A DNA stretch of 56,205 nt from Methylophilaceae bacterium (GTDB taxonomy: Bacteria; Pseudomonadota; Gammaproteobacteria; Burkholderiales; Methylophilaceae): the NCBI GenBank assembly GCA_028355955.1, contig JAOMTQ010000006.1:1-56205 (forward strand), read 5' to 3'. Positions 36,402-44,678 of the stretch are shown here, piece by piece. Position 1 is the first letter of the stretch; the number at the start of each line of letters is the position of its first letter. Below the pieces are notes generated by a model. The model saw nothing but the letters and a program-made list of their open reading frames with translations, made no database searches and had not been told where the DNA came from. Position numbers and translations under genes: made by a program.

Positions 36402-37520
36402 ATGATTGAGATAACTTCAAATAACAGTTTTTTAAATTTAAAAAAAGAGCTTTCAAATTTAAAGATAAATTCATCTTTTTTATCCTATGAATTTCATAGC
36501 GCATTAGAAACTTCAGGTTCTGTTGGAAAAAACTCTGGCTGGATACCGTTCCCAATTGTTGCAAAATCAGAAGGAAAAATGGTTGGTTTTATGCCTATAT
36601 ATCTTAAGGAACATTCATATGGAGAGTATGTCTTTGATTGGTCATGGGCAGAAGCTTTTCATAAAAGTGGTTTAAATTATTATCCCAAAATGATTTCAGC
36701 TATTCCTTTTAGTCCAATAACTGGTAACAGAGTTATTGCTGATAATCTTGATATCAAGAAGATGATGGTAAAAGCTTTGGAAAAGATTTTACTAGATCAT
36801 AAAATTTCTTCGTGCCATATATTATTTCCTAATGAAGAAGATGCATCCTTATTTAAGGATATGGGTTGGTTACAACGAGAGGGTGTGCAATTTAGGTGGG
36901 AAAATAAAAATTATGATAATTTTGAGCAATTTCTATCAAATCTTTCTCACAATAAGAGAAAAAAAATAAAACAAGAAAGAAAGAAAATCAATAATTTAAA
37001 TATTGAAGTCACTATTAAGCAAGGCAACCTAATCTTAGATAAGGATATTGAGTTTTTTTATACATGTTATTGCAATACTTATATGCTTCATAATTCATCC
37101 CCTTATTTAACAAAAGAATTTTTTTATCAATTGAATAATGATATGCCTAACAAGCTTGTGTTTATATTTGCCCAACAAGATGGGAAGAGGGTAGCAAGCG
37201 CACTGAACATTATCAGTGAGCAGAGCCTGTATGGAAGATATTGGGGGGCACTAGAATATATACCTGGCTTACATTTTGAACTTTGTTACTATGCTGGGCA
37301 AGAGTTTTGTATTCAAAATAAGTTAAAGTATTTTGAGGGTGGTGCGCAAGGTGAGCATAAATTAGCTCGAGGCTTTGATCCATTTAAAACTTTTTCAAAT
37401 CATTTTATTGCGAATTCTGATTTTAAAAGTGCAATCGAAAGTTTTCTAAGTAAAGAAAAAACACATATAACAATGTATACAGATGAATTAGAGGAGAGGT
37501 CAGCTTTTAAAAAAAAATAA
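36402..37520 (+). CDS. FemAB-like (DUF482/PF04339) GNAT-fold protein
   Basis: The 372-residue protein matches the PF04339 family of acyltransferase-like proteins related to FemAB. Segments are SSFLSYEFHSALETSGSV near residue 24, GWIPFPIVAKSEGKMVGFMP (split: GWIPFPIVAK and SEGKMVGFMP), a YVFDWSWAEAF motif, LSNLSHNKRKKIKQERKKI, and the late YYAGQEFCIQN with FEGGAQGEHKLARGF. No signal peptide is present, so it is probably cytoplasmic. Its natural substrate is not established; an aminoacyl or acyl transfer is inferred from the fold. It follows the EF-hand gene by 41 bp on the same strand. Confidence 0.88.
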   Translation: MIEITSNNSFLNLKKELSNLKINSSFLSYEFHSALETSGSVGKNSGWIPFPIVAKSEGKMVGFMPIYLKEHSYGEYVFDWSWAEAFHKSGLNYYPKMISAIPFSPITGNRVIADNLDIKKMMVKALEKILLDHKISSCHILFPNEEDASLFKDMGWLQREGVQFRWENKNYDNFEQFLSNLSHNKRKKIKQERKKINNLNIEVTIKQGNLILDKDIEFFYTCYCNTYMLHNSSPYLTKEFFYQLNNDMPNKLVFIFAQQDGKRVASALNIISEQSLYGRYWGALEYIPGLHFELCYYAGQEFCIQNKLKYFEGGAQGEHKLARGFDPFKTFSNHFIANSDFKSAIESFLSKEKTHITMYTDELEERSAFKKK

Positions 37521-37521
37521 T

Positions 37522-37725
37522 CTAGCTGAGAATAAAATCTACAATGAAATAAAGTATAAGACCTAGTAAGAATACCAAAGTAAAACCAATAAAAATATAG
37601 CTTGATACTCCGTTCTTTTGAATGTAATCATCATCTTCATTAAATTTTTTGTTTGATTGAATTCCACAAAAAGCTGCTAAAACACTTTTAATAATCAGTA
37701 GGAGATCTTTCATATTTGTCTTCAA
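37522..37725 (-). CDS. Small membrane protein, DUF2970 family
   Basis: The product has 67 residues with one clear C-terminal transmembrane helix (about residues 42-63). The N-terminus KDLLLIIKSVLAAFCGIQS is the hallmark of the DUF2970 family, common in beta- and gammaproteobacteria. The start may be the first Met or the fifth residue (MKDLLL). Its gene lies between tRNA-Met and the convergent FemAB-like gene, one base from the latter's stop. Function unknown. Confidence 0.8.
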   Translation of the reverse strand: MKTNMKDLLLIIKSVLAAFCGIQSNKKFNEDDDYIQKNGVSSYIFIGFTLVFLLGLILYFIVDFILS

Positions 37726-37728
37726 AGA

Positions 37729-37805
37729 TGGTGGTGATGGAGAGACTTGAACTCTCGACCTCAGGATTATGAATCCTGCGCTCTAACCACCTGAGCTACA
37801 TCACC
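37729..37805 (-). tRNA. tRNA-Met(CAU), probably elongator
   Basis: The minus strand folds as a 77-nt tRNA with encoded CCA. Acceptor stem GGTGATG/CATCACC, D arm AGCTCAGGTGGTTAGAGC, anticodon stem-loop CAGGATTCATAATCCTG with anticodon CAU, and T loop GTTCAAGTC. The A-U-rich D loop and a paired first acceptor base exclude initiator tRNA. A lysidine-type tRNA-Ile(CAU) cannot be fully excluded without comparing identity elements, but the body resembles betaproteobacterial elongator tRNA-Met. Confidence 0.88.
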
Positions 37806-37863
37806 AATAATTTAAATTTAGCGTGAGATTATATTTTTATAGGCAACTAAAGTCAAAGTGTAA

Positions 37864-38949
37864 TTAAACATTAAATCTAAAATGAATTACATCACCATCT
37901 TGAAGAATATAATCTTTTCCTTCTAGGCGAAGTTTACCTGCTTCCTTTGCTTTTTGTTCCCCACTTAAATCAATATAATCTTGGTATGAAATTACCTCTG
38001 CCTTGATAAAGCCTTTTTCAAAATCTGTATGAATAACGCCGGCTCCCTCAGGTGCTGTCGCACCAATTTTAACCGTCCAGGCTCTCACTTCTTTAACTCC
38101 AGCAGTGAAATATGTTTGCAACCCCAAAAGCTTATAAGAGGTTCTAATCAACCTATTTAATCCTGGTTCACTTAATCCTAATTCACTCAGAAAAATTTCC
38201 TTTTCTTCATCTTCCAGGTCAGCTATATCTGATTCTATTTTTGCACAGACTGTTACAACAGGAATATTAAGCTTTTGTGCATAAGAACTTAATGCATTTA
38301 GAGAAGGGTTATCTTTGAAACCATTTTCATCTACATTGGCAACAAACATTACTGGTTTAATTGTGATCAGGCAAAGTGGCTTAATCAGTATAATCTCTTC
38401 AGCCGTCAGTTCTACTGAAGACGCAAGACCACCTGAATTAAAAACTAACTGAATTTTTTTATATAACTCTAATAATTTCTGAGAATCTTTATCACCTGAT
38501 TTGGATTTTTTTGACTCTTTTTGAATTGCTTTATCAAGCGTCTCCATATCAGATAAAATTAATTCAGTATTAATAGTTTCAATATCAGATAAGGGATTGA
38601 TGCGTCCTGAAACATGAACAATATTTTCATCATCAAAACATCGAACAATATGCATTATTGCATCAGTCTCTCTGATGTTAGCTAGAAATTTATTGCCTAA
38701 GCCCTCACCTTTAGAAGCTCCAGCTACTAAACCTGCAATATCAACAAGTTCTACTGTAGCGGGCTGAGTTTTTACGGGTGAGACTATATTTTCGAGTTTT
38801 GAAATTCGTTGATCAGGAACTTCTACGATGCCAACATTTGGCTCAATTGTACAAAAAGGATAGTTTTCAGCATCAATACCTGCCTTAGTGATGGCGTTAA
38901 ATAGAGTTGATTTACCAACATTTGGGAGTCCTACAATTCCACATTTCAT
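37864..38949 (-). CDS. ychF: Redox-regulated ATPase YchF (Obg-like)
   Basis: Ribosome-associated P-loop NTPase that prefers ATP. G1 is [11 protein letters not shown] (residues 7-17), G3 is [17 protein letters not shown], and the G4 position reads VANVDENG. In YchF proteins this N-x-x-E-type motif explains the ATP preference. The C-terminal TGS-like domain ends in [10 protein letters not shown]. The length of 361 residues is normal. It follows pth by 19 bp, the usual pth-ychF pair. Confidence 0.97.
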   Translation of the reverse strand: MKCGIVGLPNVGKSTLFNAITKAGIDAENYPFCTIEPNVGIVEVPDQRISKLENIVSPVKTQPATVELVDIAGLVAGASKGEGLGNKFLANIRETDAIMHIVRCFDDENIVHVSGRINPLSDIETINTELILSDMETLDKAIQKESKKSKSGDKDSQKLLELYKKIQLVFNSGGLASSVELTAEEIILIKPLCLITIKPVMFVANVDENGFKDNPSLNALSSYAQKLNIPVVTVCAKIESDIADLEDEEKEIFLSELGLSEPGLNRLIRTSYKLLGLQTYFTAGVKEVRAWTVKIGATAPEGAGVIHTDFEKGFIKAEVISYQDYIDLSGEQKAKEAGKLRLEGKDYILQDGDVIHFRFNV

Positions 38950-38968
38950 ATATTAATTTCCAAAATAT

Positions 38969-39541
38969 TTAAGCCGAGTGTAGATTTAACATTGCTTTTT
39001 CAAACTGACCGCTCTTAAGAAGCGAAAAAATTTTATAGCTATTGAGTATCGAATCTTCTATTAACTCATTTTCTTTTTTAAAAGGAGGTTTTAATACAAA
39101 ATTACTTACTAGATTCTTGTTTCCAGGATGCCCAATCCCAATACGGATTCGCCAGAAATTTTTACTTTTTATTGATTCAGTAATACTTTTTAGACCATTA
39201 TGACCACCATCACCACCACCAAGTTTCAGTTTGATCTTTCCAGGTTCAATATCTAATTCATCATGAATAACAAGAATTTCTTCAGGACGGATTTTGTAGA
39301 AGTTTGCAACAGCTGCAAGCGATCTTCCACTTTCATTCATAAATGTTGAAGGTTTAAGGAAAAAACAGTTACCGTCATCGGTATATTTAGCAATATAACC
39401 ATTAAATTTTGCATTATATTTTAGACTGAGTCGGTGATTATTGGTTACAAAATCAATCCACCAAAACCCACAATTATGTCGAGTATTTTGATACTTTTCT
39501 CCAGGATTTCCTAATCCAGCAAAGAGCTTTATTTTGTTCAT
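38969..39541 (-). CDS. pth: Peptidyl-tRNA hydrolase
   Basis: Hydrolyses peptidyl-tRNA released from stalled ribosomes. The N-terminus LFAGLGNPGEKYQNTRHNCG (residues 6-25) includes the catalytic His. LKPSTFMNESGRS, ILVIHDELDIEPGKIKLKLGGGDGGHNGL (split: VIHDELDIEPGK and GGGDGGHNGLKSI) and FWRIRIGIGHP are all intact. About 190 residues is typical. I take the ATG at 39541; a TTG lies one codon upstream. An 11-bp hairpin stands 11 bases before the start, and no Shine-Dalgarno sequence is visible. Confidence 0.96.
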   Translation of the reverse strand: MNKIKLFAGLGNPGEKYQNTRHNCGFWWIDFVTNNHRLSLKYNAKFNGYIAKYTDDGNCFFLKPSTFMNESGRSLAAVANFYKIRPEEILVIHDELDIEPGKIKLKLGGGDGGHNGLKSITESIKSKNFWRIRIGIGHPGNKNLVSNFVLKPPFKKENELIEDSILNSYKIFSLLKSGQFEKAMLNLHSA

Positions 39542-39551
39542 CAATGATAGG

Positions 39552-39579
39552 ATAGCGCACTTGTAATTAAGTGCGCTAT
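39552..39579 (-). repeat. Strong intergenic hairpin between rplY and pth
   Basis: A perfect 11-bp inverted repeat ATAGCGCACTT (39552-39562) / AAGTGCGCTAT (39569-39579) with a 6-base loop. Neither strand shows a T-tract after the stem, so it is not a textbook intrinsic terminator. It lies in the 47-bp spacer after the rplY stop and ends 11 bases before the pth ATG. It could be an mRNA processing or stability element, or act on pth translation (inference). Confidence 0.6.
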
Positions 39580-39588
39580 AAAAACCTA

Positions 39589-40305
39589 CTAATCTTTTTT
39601 ATCTGCTTTATCGTCACCACCCTCAGCAGCACCTTCTTCACCCTCAGCAGCACCTTCTTCACCCTCAGCAGCACCTTCTTCACCCTCAGCAACACCTTCT
39701 TCACCCTCAGCAGCCACTGGCGTTTCTTCGATAATAACCTTAGGTTTGGATATAGAGGTAATAATAGGATCATTTTCTTCAGATAAGGCAGTTAACTCTA
39801 CACCCTCTGGAGCTTTTATTTCTGACAGATGAATTGAATCACCAATAGATAAATTTACTAAATCAACTTCTATATAAGTTGGTAAATCTTTTGGAAGACA
39901 TAAGATATCAACATCGACCATGATGTGCGAAACAACACCACCCTCGAGTTTTACGCCAGGTGCTACATCTTCATTTAAGAAGTGGAATGGAATTTTTACA
40001 CTTAACTTCTTGTTTTCATCAATTCGTTGAAGATCAATATGTTGAATATTGTTCCTAACTGGATGCATTTGATAGTCTCTAAGTAGAACTGATTCTTTCT
40101 TACCATCCAAATTTAGAGTAAGGATAGAGGCATGAAAAGCTTCATGTTTGAATTGCATAAATAAGTCTTTAGCATTCAATTCAATACTTTTTGCATCACC
40201 TTTTCCACCATAAAGAACTCCCGGAACCTTTCCTTCATGACGAAGACGGCGGCTCGCACCCGTACCTTTCGCATCTCTTAATACTGCATTTATTTCAATT
40301 TTCAT
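39589..40305 (-). CDS. rplY: Ribosomal protein L25 (general stress protein Ctc form) with acidic repeat tail
   Basis: Binds 5S rRNA in the 50S subunit. The L25 domain (about residues 1-95) has KIEINAVLRDAKGTGASRRLR, here split as EINAVLRDAK and GTGASRRLR, and VPGVLYGG. The TL5/Ctc C-terminal beta domain (about 96-185) contains VSHIMVDVDILCLPKDLP. A 40-residue tail then consists of about four E-G-E-E-G-A-A repeats and ends DDKADKKD. The start is the ATG at 40305 behind an AGGAG site; an upstream Met in the frame lacks one. It follows prs, the standard order prs-rplY-pth-ychF. Confidence 0.95.
   Translation of the reverse strand: MKIEINAVLRDAKGTGASRRLRHEGKVPGVLYGGKGDAKSIELNAKDLFMQFKHEAFHASILTLNLDGKKESVLLRDYQMHPVRNNIQHIDLQRIDENKKLSVKIPFHFLNEDVAPGVKLEGGVVSHIMVDVDILCLPKDLPTYIEVDLVNLSIGDSIHLSEIKAPEGVELTALSEENDPIITSISKPKVIIEETPVAAEGEEGVAEGEEGAAEGEEGAAEGEEGAAEGGDDKADKKD
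39620..39714. repeat. 21-bp tandem repeat in the 3' end of rplY
   Basis: Four 21-bp units start at 39620, 39641, 39662 and 39683, followed by a partial unit of 11 bp to 39714. Units 1-3 are identical; unit 4 has one substitution (Ala to Val in the protein). The unit length is a multiple of three, so copy-number change would lengthen or shorten the acidic L25 tail without a frameshift. Confidence 0.95.
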
Positions 40306-40325
40306 TATCGAACTCCTAAAAATCA

Positions 40326-40349
40326 AATAGACCCGCGACCAGGCCTATT
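40326..40349 (-). promoter_or_regulatory. Leader hairpin upstream of rplY
   Basis: On the minus strand AATAGGCC pairs with GGTCTATT (one G-U pair) around an 8-base loop, at 40349-40326. TTTGATTTTT and then the AGGAG ribosome-binding site of rplY follow. It may be a weak terminator after prs or a leader structure for L25 control; L25 leaders are known in gammaproteobacteria, but I cannot claim homology. Confidence 0.35.
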
Positions 40350-40393
40350 TATGTAATTAAATTACTCAGCATTCAAAAAAAAGCTTTTATTTT

Positions 40394-41344
40394 TTAATCA
40401 ATAAATAAAGAGCTTACAGAATCTTCGTGGCTAATTCTTTTTATTGTCTCAGCTAAAATCTTAGCAACTGACAGTTGTCTTATTTTTTTACAGCTTAGAG
40501 CATTTTTTTCAAGCGTAATTGTATCAGTAATTACAATTTCATCAAGTTCAGAAGATTGTATTGATTCAATGGCTTTTCCTGAAAAAATTGGATGTGTGGC
40601 ATAGGCAACAACTTTTTCTGCACCTTTCTTTTTTAAAGCTAATGCTGCCTCACAAAGCGTATTCGCTGTGTCAACAATATCATCGACTATAATGCATGTG
40701 CGACCATTCACATCACCAATAATGTTCATAACCTCTGATACATTTGGTTTTGGGCGCCTTTTGTCTATAATTGCTAAATCACTTCCAAGAATTTTTGCCA
40801 TCGCTCTTGCTCTTACAACCCCTCCGACATCCGGGGATACAATTACAGCATCCTCATAGCTTTGTTTTTTTAAATCTTCAAGCAAAACAGGTGTTGCGTA
40901 TATATTATCAACTGGAATTTCAAAAAAACCTTGTATCTGATCTGAATGAAGATCCATCGTCAAAAGTCTGTCAACACCAACTCCAGTAAGCATATTGGCA
41001 ACTACTTTTGCAGTAATAGCGACTCTGGCTGACCTGGGTCTTCTATCTTGTCTTGAGTAGCCGAGATATGGTATGGCAGCTGTTATTCTTGCAGCAGATG
41101 ATCTTCTGAGCGCATCGACCATCACCATTATTTCCATTAGATTATCGTTAGTAGGGAAACTAGTTGATTGTAAAATGAAAACATCCTTTCCTCGGACATT
41201 TTCAAGAAGCTCTAACATGGTTTCTCCATCGCTAAAATTACCAACAGTCGCTTCACCGAGTTTTAGACCTAAATTAGAGGCAACTTTTTTTGCAAGATCT
41301 TTATTGGCATTCCCAGTAAAAACCATTAGATTTTCGTTTTTCAC
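40394..41344 (-). CDS. prs: Ribose-phosphate pyrophosphokinase
   Basis: Makes PRPP from ribose 5-phosphate and ATP for nucleotides, histidine and [15 protein letters not shown] near the N-terminus, [16 protein letters not shown], the [11 protein letters not shown] metal/ATP segment, [12 protein letters not shown] and the PRPP loop [11 protein letters not shown] are present. About 316 residues from the GTG at 41344 is the expected length. GGAGG precedes this GTG by 6 bp, whereas the longer frame would run through tRNA-Gln. It lies 24 bp after that tRNA. Confidence 0.97.
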   Translation of the reverse strand: MKNENLMVFTGNANKDLAKKVASNLGLKLGEATVGNFSDGETMLELLENVRGKDVFILQSTSFPTNDNLMEIMVMVDALRRSSAARITAAIPYLGYSRQDRRPRSARVAITAKVVANMLTGVGVDRLLTMDLHSDQIQGFFEIPVDNIYATPVLLEDLKKQSYEDAVIVSPDVGGVVRARAMAKILGSDLAIIDKRRPKPNVSEVMNIIGDVNGRTCIIVDDIVDTANTLCEAALALKKKGAEKVVAYATHPIFSGKAIESIQSSELDEIVITDTITLEKNALSCKKIRQLSVAKILAETIKRISHEDSVSSLFID

Positions 41345-41368
41345 AAATACCTCCGCATTTTTAAAAAT

Positions 41369-41445
41369 TGGCTGGGGAGGAAGGATTCGAACCTTCGCAT
41401 GCATGGATCAAAACCATGTGCCTTAACCAGCTTGGCGACTCCCCA
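41369..41445 (-). tRNA. tRNA-Gln(UUG)
   Basis: The minus strand folds as a 77-nt tRNA with encoded CCA. The acceptor stem TGGGGAG/CTCCCCA begins with the unpaired-type U1-A72 seen in tRNA-Gln. The D arm is GCCAAGCTGGTTAAGGC, the anticodon loop TTTTGAT carries anticodon UUG, and the T loop is GGTTCGAATCC. It lies between ispE (6 bp) and prs (24 bp), the conserved betaproteobacterial order. Confidence 0.97.
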
Positions 41446-41451
41446 TTTAAC

Positions 41452-42312
41452 TTAAACATCATAAAAAGGATGTTTAGATAATCCTTTTACAATAAAACTT
41501 TTTATATCTATTGGTTTTTTCTCATCAATAAGTTGTATTTCTTTCACATCCGCTATTTTTACAAAAACACTTGAGCCTGTCCCTGAAATTTTAGCAAATC
41601 CAAAATTATTCATCCAACTCAATAATTTTTTCATCTTTAAATATTTTTTAGTAATCGTAGATTCTAAGTCATTAGATTCTTGGTCAAGTTTATCACTAAA
41701 ATAGGACGTTATTTTCAATGTAATTGGGACTTTTGTCAATTTAAATGATTTAAAAATTGACTCCGTAGAGATAGAAAAATTGGGGTAACACAAATAATAG
41801 ATGGAATTAGGAATGTTAAATTTACTTAGGCATTCGCCAATTCCTTCTACCCATGCGTTTTCCCCAAATATAAAAAATGGAACATCGGCACCTAAGCCTA
41901 AGCCAAGAGTCATTAATTCTTTTTTTGATAAATTTATATTAGCTAATTTATTTATTCCCATGAGTATGGTTGCTGCATCTGAACTTCCCCCCCCCCCTAA
42001 GCCTGCTCCAATAGGGATGTTTTTTTTGATATAAATATCGACGCCAATATTTTTATTTTTAAGAATTAATTGTGCTGCTTTTAGGCCAAGGTCATCTTGA
42101 TTATCGATCTTATTTGATTCATTGATAAAATTTATTTGAGAATCACTTCTAGTCCTTATATAAATATAATCATATAAGTCTATAAGTTGAAAAACACTTT
42201 GTAATTTATGAAAGCCATCATCTCTTTTACCAATAATTTTTAAAAATAAATTAATTTTTGCAGGTGCCTTAAACTCCTCATAACCCTCTTGCGTAAAGTC
42301 TTCTTTATTCAA
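41452..42312 (-). CDS. ispE: 4-diphosphocytidyl-2-C-methyl-D-erythritol kinase
   Basis: GHMP kinase of the MEP isoprenoid pathway. APAKINLFLKI (residues 16-26) holds the catalytic Lys, and GLGADVPFF near residue 145 holds the catalytic Asp. The phosphate-binding motif reads G-A-G-L-G-G-G-G-S-S-D-A-A (residues 102-114), with one glycine more than the usual L-G-G-G-S-S. It is encoded by a run of 11 G on the coding strand (plus-strand C tract 41987-41997). The product has 286 residues. The start is TTG at 42312, directly after the lolB stop. Confidence 0.95.
   Translation of the reverse strand: MNKEDFTQEGYEEFKAPAKINLFLKIIGKRDDGFHKLQSVFQLIDLYDYIYIRTRSDSQINFINESNKIDNQDDLGLKAAQLILKNKNIGVDIYIKKNIPIGAGLGGGGSSDAATILMGINKLANINLSKKELMTLGLGLGADVPFFIFGENAWVEGIGECLSKFNIPNSIYYLCYPNFSISTESIFKSFKLTKVPITLKITSYFSDKLDQESNDLESTITKKYLKMKKLLSWMNNFGFAKISGTGSSVFVKIADVKEIQLIDEKKPIDIKSFIVKGLSKHPFYDV
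41987..41997. repeat. 11-base homopolymer (C on plus, G on coding strand) in ispE
   Basis: Eleven consecutive C on the plus strand in an otherwise AT-rich genome. The tract encodes four glycines of the ATP-binding loop of IspE. Shortening to eight would restore the common motif in frame, while changes by one or two would frameshift this essential-type gene. Confidence 0.95.
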
Positions 42313-42870
42313 TCAAGATTTCCAATTAATAATATATATTTTAAGTGTAATTTTATTTTTGTTTAATTCGACATACTTGGGTAAACTTTTGTTTTCTTTC
42401 TCCATAGTGCCCTCATAATCTACCTTCCAATCTTCATAAAATAGCGAGACATTATTTTTACTTGTCAATTGTGCTGGTGGACTCATAATTATTCTTTCCA
42501 GGATAAAAACATTTTGTTTATTACCAAAGATTTGCCTTATAATATTCTCGATTTCATTTTTATTTTTTGATAAATTACTGATTTTTATAGAATTATTAGA
42601 TTTATTTAAATAAACTTTAGAAATTACTGAATTGAACGGATTCAAAATTGTAATACTACTTTTACCATTCTTTACATTCCAAATAAGCTTTCCGGTAAAC
42701 CCTTTTTTCTCAACAAAGAGAGTAATTTTGGCTGACAAAGATAGGTTAGCAAAATTATTTATATTAGTTTGGCTGGAATAGTCTTTGTAAGAAATTATCT
42801 CTGGTTGAGTTTTGTCAACTGAAGCACAGCTAACCAGGAAAAAAGATATTAAAATACAAATAAATTTCAT
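42313..42870 (-). CDS. lolB: Outer-membrane lipoprotein receptor LolB
   Basis: Accepts lipoproteins from LolA and inserts them in the outer membrane. The signal peptide ends in the lipobox L-V-S-C with lipidated Cys15. The mature part (about 170 residues) shows LolB-like features: LSAKITLFVEKKGFTGKLIWNV near residue 44 (split: LSAKITLFVE and KKGFTGKLIWNV), and a late DWKVDYEGT strand. Sequence conservation in LolB is low, so context supports the call: TPR gene-lolB-ispE-tRNA-Gln-prs is the betaproteobacterial order. It abuts ispE. Confidence 0.88.
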   Translation of the reverse strand: MKFICILISFFLVSCASVDKTQPEIISYKDYSSQTNINNFANLSLSAKITLFVEKKGFTGKLIWNVKNGKSSITILNPFNSVISKVYLNKSNNSIKISNLSKNKNEIENIIRQIFGNKQNVFILERIIMSPPAQLTSKNNVSLFYEDWKVDYEGTMEKENKSLPKYVELNKNKITLKIYIINWKS

Positions 42871-42893
42871 TATTTGCCTATTCTTGATAAAAG

Positions 42894-44612
42894 TTATCGG
42901 TATTTCTTAACGGTATTTAATAGTATCTTATTATCAGGGTATTGTTGCAATGATTCTTCCCATATTTTCTGAGCCTCATCAGTTTTATTTGCGTGCCATA
43001 GAACCTCACCTAGATGAGCAGAAATTTCGGGGTCTTTTTTAATACCATAAGCCTTTCTTAAGAAATCAAGTGCAACGTCGATATTACCAAGTTTATATTG
43101 TACCCATCCCATACTATCCATAATATAGTGGTTTCTAGGTTCAAGAGACAAAGCTATTTCAATGTTAATCTTCGCTTCATCAAGTTTTATGTTTCTGTCG
43201 GCAAATGAGTAACCTAAAGCATTGTATGCGACGGCATAGTCAGGCTTAATTTTTATTGCCTCCCTTAAAAGCTGCTCCATAAGGACTGTATTCCCCATTC
43301 TCTCTGCAAGCATAGCGTAATCGTACTTAAACTCAGCAGAATTTTTAAAATTTTCTTCTTCTTTTTTCATTAAATCATATGCTTCTGTTTCTTTATTATC
43401 GCTATATAAAATTGAAATCTTTGCTCTGAATAATTCGAGCTTTGCCTCTGAAGTTAAGTTGTTATATTGATCTAAGCTCTCTAATGCTTGGTCATTTCCT
43501 TCATATTTAGCAATTAACTCAGCTGTTAATATCTTAGATTCAATAAAAGATGGACCAGAATTAATTTTGTTTAGCCAAGCAAGAGCTTCTGAGTAATTAC
43601 TTCTTGTATCTTCAATACGTGCAAGGTAAATGTAAATTTGTTCGGGCTGTGGGTAACCTCTTTCAAGACTTTGCATGAGGAATTTTTCTGCTAAATCATA
43701 ATCACCTAGCTCGATAGCAAGCAGTGAAACAGTAAAGCTGATCTCTGCAGATGCAAGAGAACTGTTTACTATTTTGAGAAATTCATCTTTAGCTAAATTA
43801 TATTTTTTTTGATTTGTAAGGAGCTTTGCGTACTCCAATCTAACTTCACTTGCTTCAGGAAATTGCTTCAAATAATTAATATAAAAATTTATCGCCTTTT
43901 CTTGTGAATCTAGTCCTATGATATAACCCTCAAATAAAACTGCTGTTTGCCACTTAGGATCAATTTTTTTTACTCTAATAAGCTCCGAAGTGGTCAGTTT
44001 TTTATTATTAGCAAAGTAAGCCGCATGTGCGATTGCAAAATGTGCTTCTTTACTATTTGGATATGGTTCAGCAATATCAACAATAAATCTCAAGGCATTT
44101 TTCTTATTCTCTACTTTAGCAAGAATAGAATTTAAATATAAAAAACCTTCTCCTCGGTATGTATCTTGCTCAAGTAATTTTTTTACAATTGGCTTTGCTT
44201 TGCTTAGGTTTCCACTTGTAATGTAAAGTTCTGCTAAAATTTGTTGAGCTTGAACTGAATTGGGATCTAAACTGGTCCATACTTTTGCTGAATCAAGGGC
44301 GACCCGACCATTTCTTGAACTTCCTGCAACTCTAGTAGCCCTCTCAGCCAATGAAGTAACGTGCGTTTGTTTAGCTAAATCAAGATAGAGATGTCCAGCA
44401 GAATTAAAATCACCCCTTTGGGTAGCAATTTCGGCTAGAAGGAATTTATATACGAACTCCGCATTCGCTTTAGTGATTTTTGGGGCTAGGTTAGGATTAA
44501 AATTATCTTGCTGATTAGCAAAAGAAGAATTAAAACAAACTAAAAAAAATAAAAAAATATAGAATCTTGCGAAAGGTATTTTATTGAAAATATTATTTTT
44601 TTCCATATTCAA
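42894..44612 (-). CDS. Exported TPR-repeat protein
   Basis: The 572-residue product has an N-terminal signal or anchor segment (hydrophobic about residues 17-31, possible cleavage after SFA). The rest is built of many tetratricopeptide-type helix pairs, recognisable in KPDYAVAYNALGYSFADR and EPRNHYIMDSMGWVQYKLGN near the C-terminus. It has no enzymatic motif. TPR proteins of this kind next to lolB are usual in betaproteobacteria and are thought to scaffold envelope complexes. It is divergent from the ABC cassette. Confidence 0.9.
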   Translation of the reverse strand: MNMEKNNIFNKIPFARFYIFLFFLVCFNSSFANQQDNFNPNLAPKITKANAEFVYKFLLAEIATQRGDFNSAGHLYLDLAKQTHVTSLAERATRVAGSSRNGRVALDSAKVWTSLDPNSVQAQQILAELYITSGNLSKAKPIVKKLLEQDTYRGEGFLYLNSILAKVENKKNALRFIVDIAEPYPNSKEAHFAIAHAAYFANNKKLTTSELIRVKKIDPKWQTAVLFEGYIIGLDSQEKAINFYINYLKQFPEASEVRLEYAKLLTNQKKYNLAKDEFLKIVNSSLASAEISFTVSLLAIELGDYDLAEKFLMQSLERGYPQPEQIYIYLARIEDTRSNYSEALAWLNKINSGPSFIESKILTAELIAKYEGNDQALESLDQYNNLTSEAKLELFRAKISILYSDNKETEAYDLMKKEEENFKNSAEFKYDYAMLAERMGNTVLMEQLLREAIKIKPDYAVAYNALGYSFADRNIKLDEAKINIEIALSLEPRNHYIMDSMGWVQYKLGNIDVALDFLRKAYGIKKDPEISAHLGEVLWHANKTDEAQKIWEESLQQYPDNKILLNTVKKYR

Positions 44613-44678
44613 TGTCTTTTCTTAAATTTAAAAAATTTACTTGAACCAATTATAACTTGCTTAATGACTTAGATTCTA

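Noticed and set aside
37729-37805. tRNA-Ile(CAU) with lysidine
   Set aside because: Anticodon CAU allows it, but the acceptor and anticodon stems look like elongator tRNA-Met; left as a stated alternative rather than the call.
39620-39714. CRISPR-like array
   Set aside because: The units are contiguous 21-bp copies without spacers, in frame with rplY, and no cas genes are present.
40371-40393. AAAAGCTTTT palindrome after prs as a terminator
   Set aside because: The stem is AT-rich, has no loop space and overlaps poly-A/poly-T runs; it would not form a stable hairpin.
41345-41404. N-terminal extension of prs into tRNA-Gln
   Set aside because: The frame stays open, but the added residues would be encoded by the tRNA gene and match no Prs sequence; the GTG at 41344 has a GGAGG site at proper spacing.
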